Source: an uncultured Lachnospiraceae bacterium
GTDB lineage: Bacteria > Bacillota > Clostridia > Lachnospirales > Lachnospiraceae
NCBI GenBank assembly: GCA_947630485.1
Contig: CANRHU010000034.1
Span: 1-36,639, forward strand
DNA: 36,639 bases
Direction of reading: 5' to 3'
Part shown: piece by piece, positions 30,167 through 36,639 of the stretch
Numbering within the stretch: position 1 is the first letter of the stretch
Layout: each line of letters starts with the position of its first letter
Position numbers and translations under genes: made by a program
Notes under the pieces: model-generated
Told to the model about the DNA's origin: nothing
What the model saw: only the letters and a program-made list of their open reading frames with translations
Database searches by the model: none

Positions 30167-32968
30167 TCAGCACACAATCTCCGCCCGGCTGCCGCCGCTC
30201 TTCTCCTTCGTCACGACGATCTGTTTATCGATCTTCTCCCGCAGCTCCGCCACGTGGGAAATGATCCCCACCAGGCGGCTGCCTTCCGCAAGTCCCGCCA
30301 GGGCGTTCATGGCCTGGCTCAGGGATTCCTCGTCAAGCGATCCGAAGCCCTCGTCCACGAACATGGTGTCCAGCCGCACGCCTCCGGCCGACGATTGAAT
30401 CTCATCGGAAAGACCCAGCGCCAGGGACAGGGACGCCTTAAAGGATTCGCCGCCGGACAGCGTCTTCACGCTGCGCTCCGTGCCGTTGTAATGGTCGATC
30501 ACGTCCAGCTCCAGGCCGCTCTGGCTCTTATTGTTCTCAGCCTCCCGACGGCGTTTCAGCTCATACTGTCCGCCCGACATCACCAGAAAACGCCGGTTGG
30601 CCCTCGCGATGATCCGGTCAAAATACGTCATCTGGATGTAAGTTTCCAGCATGATCTTCTCCTTGCCGGCGATATTTCCGTTGGCTGTGTTGGACAGGGA
30701 GCGGACCCAGGCGCAGCGCTTCTCAAGCGTCTCCAGATCTCCGGTTTTCTCCCGGATGTTCCCAAGGGCGTCCCGATTGGCTCTCAGGCGCACGGCAATC
30801 CGCTGGGCAGCCTCAATCCGGCTGCTCCGCTGACCGGTAAGCGCCATCCTTCTCTCCGTCTCTGCTTTCCGGTCAAGGCCGGTGTCCTCCTTAAGCTGTT
30901 TCTGCAGCTGCTGCATCCCGGCCTGGTATCCGGCGATTCTCTGCGCGGAATCGCGGTAACTCTGTTCCGCGTCCGCCAGCGCCTTTTTCATCCGCACAAG
31001 AGCATCGCCAAGTTCCTTTGCTTTCGCCTCAGCGGTTCTTCTGCTGTCGTAACGCAGAGTCTTTCTGCGCTCCGCGATCTGTTCCTCGCGGGAACGCTGC
31101 GTAGCCCTGTCGGACGCCAGTCCGGTCTCAAGACCGGAAACCTGCTGTTTAAGCTCCGCAAGCGCCAATTCCCGCTCCGGAACCATCCGTTCCAACGCCT
31201 CTTTCCGCCGGACATTCCTCTGCTCTGCCGCAATGTCTTTCTCCAGTTCACGAAGCTGTGCGGCGGCTGCCAGCAGTTCGCTTCCGATCTGTCTCTCTGC
31301 GGCGGCCCGGCGCTCTGCGGCATCCTGACCTGCCGCAGCCGCATCCCCCGCTCCCGGCAGCAGCGTTTCCACCTGCCTGTCCAGGCTTTCTTCCCTCGCC
31401 TCGATCGCCGAAAGCAGTCCTGCGCACCGCTCGCTCGCGGCCCGGGCCGCCTCCCGCGCGCTCTCCGCGATCTCACGGGCTTTCTTAAGCTGCGCTTCCG
31501 AAGGCGCTTTCTCTGACTTTCCTGCCGGATGCGGATGACTTGTGGAGCCGCAGACCGGACACGGCTGCCCTTCTGTCAGATTTTCCGCGAGGATTCCCGC
31601 CTGCTCATCCAGAAATGCCCGGTTCTTCGCCTCATAATCATCAGCGGCCGCCTTCTCTGCGGCCGCGGCTCTCCGGTACTCCTGCTGCCGCTGCGCAAGC
31701 GCCTGCCGCCGTGAAGCCAGCTCCCGAAATTCCTCCTGCAGACTTTCGAGCCCTTTCTGCCGCTCGGCCACGCGTGTCCTTCGGGCCTCCAGCCTTTCCC
31801 GCTTCTCTCCCGCTCCTGCCAGAGAGGCCAGCTCCTGTTTCATCTCTCCCAGCTGCCGTTCCTCCTGCTGCGCCGCCTGCCGCTTCTGCTCAAGCGCTGC
31901 TTCCTTCGCACGGATACCGGACGCCAGCAGCGCTGTTTCCTTTTCCAGATTCGTCAGTTCCTCATACCGCGGCAGCTCCGCCTCGATCTCCGCCTTCCGC
32001 GCGGCCGCCGCGTCCCCCTCCGCGCTTCTCGCCTTCTCGGTCTCCCAGGCGGCCTTAAAATTGTCGAAACGCGTCTTCTCCCGTTCCAGCGCCTCCCTCG
32101 TCCGCTCCAAATCCTGCCGCGCCTTCTCCTGCATTTCCAGCTTCCCCAGATTGGCGTTCACCTGCTCCAGCTGCTTATCCAGCTCCTCGATCTCCCGCGC
32201 AAGAAGGCGGCTGCGCCCCTCATCCTTCTCAAGAAGCCGCCCGACAAGCGCCGCCACCTCCGCCGTGGGCATCTCGTCGTTCTTCGCTTTCCGCACATCG
32301 ATCGACAGCACGTCGTCTTCCTCGCACAGCACGCCGCTGACGTACTGCTTAAGACTTTTCTTGGCGCCGGCGCACGCGTCGTTCATCGCGCCGGCCTCCC
32401 GCCTCAGCCGTTCCTGCAGCTCCGCGAACAGCCGCGTCTGAAAGATCTGCCGGAAGATTTTCTTTCTCTCCTCCGTGGGCGCCAGCAGAAGCTTTAAGAA
32501 ATCCCCCTGGGCGATCATGGCAATCTGCAGAAACTGGTTCCGGTCGATTCCCATGATCTCACGGACAGCCGCGTCTACCTCCCTCTGCTTCGTGACGATA
32601 CGCCCATCCGGATACGTAAGCTCCGCGTCCGCCTTCTGCAGCGTGAGCCCCTCGCCCCTGGTCTTCGGCCGCTCGTATTCCGGGTTCCGCTTCACCTTAT
32701 ATGTTTTTCCGGCATAAGCAAATACCAGCTCCACCTCTGTCGGCGTCTCCGGCGCCGCGTATTTGGAACGGAACATCCCCGGCTCCCGGTTCTCCCCGCT
32801 GGCTTCCCCATAGAGGGCAAATGTGATCGCGTCAAAGATCGTCGTCTTTCCCGCTCCGGTATCTCCCGTGATCAGATAAAGCCCGCTCTCCCCCAGCCGC
32901 TCCAACGGCAGCACCATTTTCCCTGCGTACGGTCCGAAGGCAGACATGGTCAATGTGATCGGTCTCAT
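30167..32968 (-). CDS. sbcC: SbcC, exonuclease subunit with zinc hook
   Basis: The 933-residue SMC-like ATPase works with SbcD to cut hairpins and protein-blocked DNA ends. Walker A GDTGAGKT is at 35-42. Two long coiled coils, very rich in Glu, Arg, Ala and Gln, run from about 180 to 460 and 490 to 760. The zinc hook QPCPVCGSTSHPHP, with Cys470 and Cys473, sits between them. The C-terminal half of the ATPase has KTLSGGESFKASLSLALGLS and the Walker B and D-loop DTMFVDEGFGSLDEE. The ATG at 32968 overlaps the sbcD stop as ATGA, with AGGAGG upstream; an ATG five codons earlier is rejected because it precedes that site. Confidence 0.95.
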   Translation of the reverse strand: MRPITLTMSAFGPYAGKMVLPLERLGESGLYLITGDTGAGKTTIFDAITFALYGEASGENREPGMFRSKYAAPETPTEVELVFAYAGKTYKVKRNPEYERPKTRGEGLTLQKADAELTYPDGRIVTKQREVDAAVREIMGIDRNQFLQIAMIAQGDFLKLLLAPTEERKKIFRQIFQTRLFAELQERLRREAGAMNDACAGAKKSLKQYVSGVLCEEDDVLSIDVRKAKNDEMPTAEVAALVGRLLEKDEGRSRLLAREIEELDKQLEQVNANLGKLEMQEKARQDLERTREALEREKTRFDNFKAAWETEKARSAEGDAAAARKAEIEAELPRYEELTNLEKETALLASGIRAKEAALEQKRQAAQQEERQLGEMKQELASLAGAGEKRERLEARRTRVAERQKGLESLQEEFRELASRRQALAQRQQEYRRAAAAEKAAADDYEAKNRAFLDEQAGILAENLTEGQPCPVCGSTSHPHPAGKSEKAPSEAQLKKAREIAESAREAARAASERCAGLLSAIEAREESLDRQVETLLPGAGDAAAAGQDAAERRAAAERQIGSELLAAAAQLRELEKDIAAEQRNVRRKEALERMVPERELALAELKQQVSGLETGLASDRATQRSREEQIAERRKTLRYDSRRTAEAKAKELGDALVRMKKALADAEQSYRDSAQRIAGYQAGMQQLQKQLKEDTGLDRKAETERRMALTGQRSSRIEAAQRIAVRLRANRDALGNIREKTGDLETLEKRCAWVRSLSNTANGNIAGKEKIMLETYIQMTYFDRIIARANRRFLVMSGGQYELKRRREAENNKSQSGLELDVIDHYNGTERSVKTLSGGESFKASLSLALGLSDEIQSSAGGVRLDTMFVDEGFGSLDEESLSQAMNALAGLAEGSRLVGIISHVAELREKIDKQIVVTKEKSGGSRAEIVC

Positions 32969-34104
32969 AGCTCCTCCTCCCACGTCTTCTCGATCAGCTG
33001 CTCCATGAACGCGGTCTGTTCGCCGCTCATAGGCTGATTATTCTGCAGCTCATAGAATTCCGCAAACAGCTGCAGGGGCGTTCGGCTCTCCACATCCTCC
33101 GCGCCCGTAACCTGCACTCCAGCCCGGGTTCTCCTATTATCGTAATCCAGCTTCATAAGGTTATGGTAAATGATCCGCAGCTTGCCAATGGCATCCGGCA
33201 CGTCCTCCTCATCCGTAAGCGTGATATGGACGTAATCTTCCTGCCAGGACGTATTTTCATAAAATGACCGAAGCGTCAGCTGCCCATAGGTTCCTTTGAG
33301 CTCCACCAGATTCCTCTTCGGCGCAAGCTCCACGGTACGAACCTTAAGACTGCCCTTCTCCTCCAGTTCCACGACCGTCACTGATTTGCGGTCGCCGGCC
33401 TCGGAAAATGAGTATTTAAGCGGCGTCCCGCAGTAGCGGATACGCTCCGTACCGCAGTTTTGGGGCGAATGGATATGCCCCAGCGCCACATAATCGAAAT
33501 CCTTAAATACCTCCGCGTCCACATTGTCAGAACCGCCCACCGAAATCTCCTCCGACTCGGAGCGGGCGGCCCCGGTGACGAACTGATGGGTGACAAGCAC
33601 ATTGCGGCTGGCCGGGTTCAGATGCATATCCGCGATAGCGCAGGCGACGGCGTCTGTGTAAGAGACGATCTCCTGCTCCTCATGAAACCGCCGCACATGG
33701 GCCGGCTTCACAAACGGCAGCATATAGATATCCACAGGCCCGTACTCATCGCTCAGCGAAATGGGCTCTATATGCCCGTTATATACCGGAGACATATGGA
33801 TCCCGCCCGCGTCCATGATCCGCGAACCGAAAGCAATCCTCTCCGGCGAATCGTGATTCCCGCTGATTACGAACACGGCCAGCTTCCTCTTAGCCAGACT
33901 CACGAGAAATTCATCAAAGAGCTGCACGGCCTCTGCCGGCGGGACGGATTTATCGTAGACATCGCCCGCGATGATCACGCCGTCCGGCTGCTCCTCATCG
34001 ACGACGGCAAGGATCTTCTTCAGTATGTAGTCCTGATCCTCCAACATCGGGTATTCATTGACGCGCTTCCCCAGATGCAGATCGGACAAATGGAGCAGTT
34101 TCAT
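32965..34104 (-). CDS. sbcD: SbcD, nuclease subunit
   Basis: The 379-residue metallophosphoesterase carries the five family motifs: DLHLGKR (8-14), GDVYD, GNHDSPE, the TH of NVLVTHQFV, and GHIHSPQ. The C-terminal capping domain ends EKTWEEEL. It is the Mn-dependent nuclease of the SbcCD (Mre11/Rad50-like) complex. A purine-rich AGGGGGGAAAAG stretch lies before the ATG. The gene starts 36 bp behind the amino acid transporter ATPase without a visible terminator, so it may be read from that operon. Confidence 0.95.
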   Translation of the reverse strand: MKLLHLSDLHLGKRVNEYPMLEDQDYILKKILAVVDEEQPDGVIIAGDVYDKSVPPAEAVQLFDEFLVSLAKRKLAVFVISGNHDSPERIAFGSRIMDAGGIHMSPVYNGHIEPISLSDEYGPVDIYMLPFVKPAHVRRFHEEQEIVSYTDAVACAIADMHLNPASRNVLVTHQFVTGAARSESEEISVGGSDNVDAEVFKDFDYVALGHIHSPQNCGTERIRYCGTPLKYSFSEAGDRKSVTVVELEEKGSLKVRTVELAPKRNLVELKGTYGQLTLRSFYENTSWQEDYVHITLTDEEDVPDAIGKLRIIYHNLMKLDYDNRRTRAGVQVTGAEDVESRTPLQLFAEFYELQNNQPMSGEQTAFMEQLIEKTWEEEL

Positions 34105-34140
34105 GGCGCTTTTCCCCCCTGTATTTTATCCTGCGTCGTC

Positions 34141-34917
34141 CTACAGCACCTTCGCCAGGAAATCCTTTAGTCTCGGGCTCTGCGGGCTTCCGAAAATCTG
34201 CTCCGGCGTGCCTTCTTCCACAAGCTGTCCGTCCGCCATAAACAGAACCCGGTTGCCGACTTCGCGGGCGAACCCCATCTCGTGGGTCACGCAGACCATG
34301 GTCATGCCCTCCTTCGCCAACTCCTTCATAACGTCCAGAACTTCTCCGACCATCTCCGGATCCAGTGCGGATGTAGGCTCGTCGAAAAGCATCACCTCCG
34401 GCTCCATAGCCAGCGCGCGGACAATCGCCACACGCTGCTTCTGACCGCCTGACAGCTGAATCGGATAGGCATCCGCCCGATCCTTTAATCCCACGCGGTC
34501 CAGAAGCGCAAGCGCCTTCCGCTCCGCCTCGTCCTTCGGCATCTTTTTCACCTTGATGGGCGCCAGCGTCATGTTCTCCAGGATGGTCATATGGGGAAAC
34601 AGGTTGAAATGCTGAAACACCATGCCCATCTTCTGGCGAAGCTCATCGACGTTCAGCTTTACGCTCTTTCCATTTGCGTCCTTATATTTCTTCTTCGTGA
34701 TATCCACGCCCTCGAACAGGATGGAACCTCCCGTGGGCTCCTCCAGCAGGTTCAGGCTGCGGAGGAAGGTGGATTTGCCGGAACCGGAAGGGCCGATAAT
34801 CACCATCACGTCGCCCTTATTGATTTCCACGCTCACCCCGTCAAGCGCTTTGATTGCGCCGCCCTTATAATGCTTTTTCAGATCCTCCACTCGGATCAGG
34901 CTACCGCTTGTCGCCAT
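34141..34917 (-). CDS. Polar amino acid ABC transporter, ATPase
   Basis: The 258-residue GlnQ/HisP-like ATPase has Walker [10 protein letters not shown] near 42-50, Q-loop [18 protein letters not shown], signature [16 protein letters not shown], Walker [15 protein letters not shown] and switch His in [10 protein letters not shown]. An insertion [18 protein letters not shown] before the Q-loop is seen in several clostridial members. The ATG at 34917 overlaps the permease stop by 17 bases. With the permease and binding protein upstream it forms a standard importer for a polar amino acid. Confidence 0.94.
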   Translation of the reverse strand: MATSGSLIRVEDLKKHYKGGAIKALDGVSVEINKGDVMVIIGPSGSGKSTFLRSLNLLEEPTGGSILFEGVDITKKKYKDANGKSVKLNVDELRQKMGMVFQHFNLFPHMTILENMTLAPIKVKKMPKDEAERKALALLDRVGLKDRADAYPIQLSGGQKQRVAIVRALAMEPEVMLFDEPTSALDPEMVGEVLDVMKELAKEGMTMVCVTHEMGFAREVGNRVLFMADGQLVEEGTPEQIFGSPQSPRLKDFLAKVL

Positions 34918-35686
34918 GGCTCATCCTCCTCTCGAAATGCGCGATCAGCTTGGACGTCGGGAAACACAGGCAGAAATAAATGCCTGTCGCAACCAGAAGC
35001 GGTTCGGTAATCACGAAAGCCGCTCCCCTGACCGCATTGACCGCCGACATGATATCCTGCACGCCGATGGTATAGGTGATTGCGGATTCCTTGATAATCA
35101 CCACGAACTCATTGGCGATAGCCGGAAGTATATTTTTCAGCGCCTGGGGCAGAATAATATAGCGCAGATTCTGTACCTGGGACATACCCAGCGACCTGGC
35201 CGCCTCCGTCTGTCCTCCGTCGATGGACTGGATACCGGAACGGATGATCTCGCACAGATATGCGCCGGAGTTCATGCCCAACGCCACCACGCCAGGGAAA
35301 AAGCGGTTAAATTTGATAAAGCCGAACATGGTAAATGTCGGAACGTCGAACATCCCGAAAACGCCGTAATAAACGATAAACAACTGCACGATTACGGGCG
35401 TGGAACGAAGCACTTCCACATAAGTCGTGGCAATAAAGCTGATCGGATTGAATCTGCTGAGAACCGCCAGCGCGCCGCCCTCCCGCGGATACCCATCCGG
35501 GCCGATTCCCAGGAAACGGAACGGCCGAATATCAGACAGTCTCATTAACGCCATGACAAGCGCAATGCAGAATCCGATCAATACCGTAAAAATGGACAGA
35601 AGCACGGTGACCAGAAGGCCCTGCGCAAACAAAGACGAATATTTCGCCACAGTCGCAAAATTTGCCAGTTTAACAAAATGTTCCAC
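34901..35686 (-). CDS. Polar amino acid ABC transporter, permease
   Basis: The 261-residue protein is a HisM/GlnP-type permease. [20 protein letters not shown] forms the first span, [20 protein letters not shown] is the second, and the cytoplasmic EAA loop reads [24 protein letters not shown] at 35686 with GGGAG six bases upstream is taken as start. The in-frame ATG at 35746 lies inside a strong hairpin and adds residues without family likeness. An extra loop ([20 protein letters not shown]) lies between the first spans. Confidence 0.88.
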   Translation of the reverse strand: MEHFVKLANFATVAKYSSLFAQGLLVTVLLSIFTVLIGFCIALVMALMRLSDIRPFRFLGIGPDGYPREGGALAVLSRFNPISFIATTYVEVLRSTPVIVQLFIVYYGVFGMFDVPTFTMFGFIKFNRFFPGVVALGMNSGAYLCEIIRSGIQSIDGGQTEAARSLGMSQVQNLRYIILPQALKNILPAIANEFVVIIKESAITYTIGVQDIMSAVNAVRGAAFVITEPLLVATGIYFCLCFPTSKLIAHFERRMSHGDKR

Positions 35687-35718
35687 AATATACTCCCTTC
35701 TACCGGTAAATACAGGTG

Positions 35719-35761
35719 AAGCTGCCGCAAAAGCAGTTTCCTGCATGTTTTGCAGCAGCCT
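35719..35761 (-). other. Strong hairpin between binding-protein and permease genes
   Basis: On the minus strand GCTGC-T-GCAAAA pairs with TTTTGC-G-GCAGC (one wobble pair). An inner stem GCAG/CTGC is closed by a GAAA tetraloop, with a 3-nt bulge at CAT. No T run follows. Such intergenic hairpins commonly protect the abundant binding-protein mRNA and reduce permease expression. Confidence 0.65.
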
Positions 35762-35808
35762 CTTTCTGAGTCGTTCATTATCCTGCCGTTATCCGCAAAA
35801 CCTGCTGA

Positions 35809-36639
35809 TTATTCCTGGATTTCGCCCTCTTCGTTCAGCAGGCCTTCATACTTCTCACCGGAAGCCAGTTCATTGGCCTCGGCCACGAAATTCTCCAGGG
35901 AGCCGTCCTCCAAAGCCGCGGCAATCGCCTTATTCACCGCCTGGAGCAGAGCGGTATTCCCTTTGCTGACGCCGATCGCGGAACCTTCCACCTCATAAGG
36001 CACGTCCAGAACGATGGCCAGATCCGGATAATTTCTCTGATAACTGATCGCGACATCGGTCTCGATATACGCGGCATCCAGCTTACCGGCCAAAAGTTCC
36101 GTGATGATATCCGTTACTTTCGGCAGCGACACGATGTCCGTATCCGCGGAATACTGATTCGCCAGGTCAAGCTGAATGGAACCGGTCTGGGCTCCGACAG
36201 AGATGCCTTCCTTATCGGCGTCCTCCAGAGTCTTATATTCGTCCGCATGGCTCTGCACCGTCACAAAGGACTGACCGCCGCGGTAATAGATATCCGAGAA
36301 ATCCATAGCGTTCTCCCGGGTCGGATCCGGAGACAGGCCCGCCATGCCCAGATCCACGGACTTGGTCTGCAGCTCCATCAAAACGCCGTCGAAGTCCACC
36401 GTAACCACCTCAAGCTCCAGCCCCATATAATCCGCGATATACTTAGCCAGGGCCATATCAAAGCCGGCAAGCACCGGATTTCCGTCCTCATCCAGAGCAT
36501 AGAACTCATACGGCGCAAAGTCGGGGCTGGTCGCCACCGTCAGAACGCCTTCCTTAACCGTTTCAACCTCTGCCGCGCCGTTTTCGGAACCTGCTGCCGT
36601 GCCCGAGTTTTCCGCTCCGGAACCACCGCATGCAGTCAG
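35809..36639 (-). CDS. Polar amino acid ABC transporter, substrate-binding lipoprotein (5' end outside window)
   Basis: The frame continues past the window edge; 276 codons are visible. At the edge LTACGGSGAENSG is a lipobox with the acylated Cys, so only the signal peptide is missing. The mature protein reads VLTVATSPDFAPYEFYALDE, GFDMALAKYIADYMGLELEV and GLSPDPTRENAMDFSDIYYR, all typical of SBP family 3 (amino acid type). The end NELASGEKYEGLLNEEGEIQ is normal. It is probably anchored at the outer face of the membrane. The ligand cannot be named with confidence. Confidence 0.93.
   Translation of the reverse strand: MTACGGSGAENSGTAAGSENGAAEVETVKEGVLTVATSPDFAPYEFYALDEDGNPVLAGFDMALAKYIADYMGLELEVVTVDFDGVLMELQTKSVDLGMAGLSPDPTRENAMDFSDIYYRGGQSFVTVQSHADEYKTLEDADKEGISVGAQTGSIQLDLANQYSADTDIVSLPKVTDIITELLAGKLDAAYIETDVAISYQRNYPDLAIVLDVPYEVEGSAIGVSKGNTALLQAVNKAIAAALEDGSLENFVAEANELASGEKYEGLLNEEGEIQE

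Noticed and set aside
30254..31516. Plus-strand open frame of 420 codons inside sbcC
   Set aside because: It is antisense to the coiled coil of sbcC; low stop frequency on the other strand is usual there. There is no ribosome site and no family motif.

Overview
The window looks like chromosomal DNA from a GC-rich gut-type clostridial Firmicute, most likely Lachnospiraceae. This is inferred from strong GGAGG ribosome sites, sigma-A promoters with 16-18 bp spacers, a DegV protein, an AzgA-type purine permease, MYG1 and a linked sbcDC, not from a marker gene. No tRNA, rRNA, CRISPR array or intact insertion sequence was seen.

Layout. 1-7.5 kb (all minus strand): a truncated beta-helix protein, a LysR regulator, a DegV fatty-acid-binding protein, an isocitrate dehydrogenase, an AEC-family carrier and an aconitase. 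The aconitase and dehydrogenase promoters share a 49-bp element, which points to one tricarboxylate regulon. 7.5-14.9 kb: a more AT-rich defence island, also on the minus strand. It holds the C-terminal remnant of one macrodomain-class sirtuin, an AbiEi/AbiEii type IV toxin-antitoxin pair between 46-bp perfect direct repeats, an intact macrodomain-class sirtuin overlapping a macrodomain remnant, and an McrBC restriction system with an EVE domain. Behind it lies a collapsed degV gene coupled to a MarR regulator. 15.5-18.5 kb (plus strand): two alpha/beta hydrolases and an ATP-grasp ligase, probably a small biosynthetic or processing pathway. 18.6-20.2 kb: MYG1 and a third small hydrolase. 20.4-26.3 kb: threonine aldolase, uridine kinase, a heavy-metal HMA protein behind an ArsR/SmtB-type operator, an M20 amidohydrolase that has overrun a MATE remnant, and an NCS2 purine permease with a structured leader. 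26.3-30.1 kb: a patch of decay (pilin-like remnant, 18-bp minisatellite, PAS remnant) around an HD phosphohydrolase, then an ABC-2 exporter whose ATPase lacks its Walker A end. 30.2-36.6 kb (minus strand): sbcC, sbcD and a polar amino acid ABC transporter whose binding-protein gene leaves the window.

The most notable parts are the defence genes packed into a broken macrodomain-sirtuin locus, the shared operator-like promoter element of the aconitase/isocitrate dehydrogenase genes, the hydrolase/ATP-grasp cluster, and the leader RNA of the purine permease. Everything here was read by eye. Family calls rest on recognised motifs, and no database search or folding program was run.
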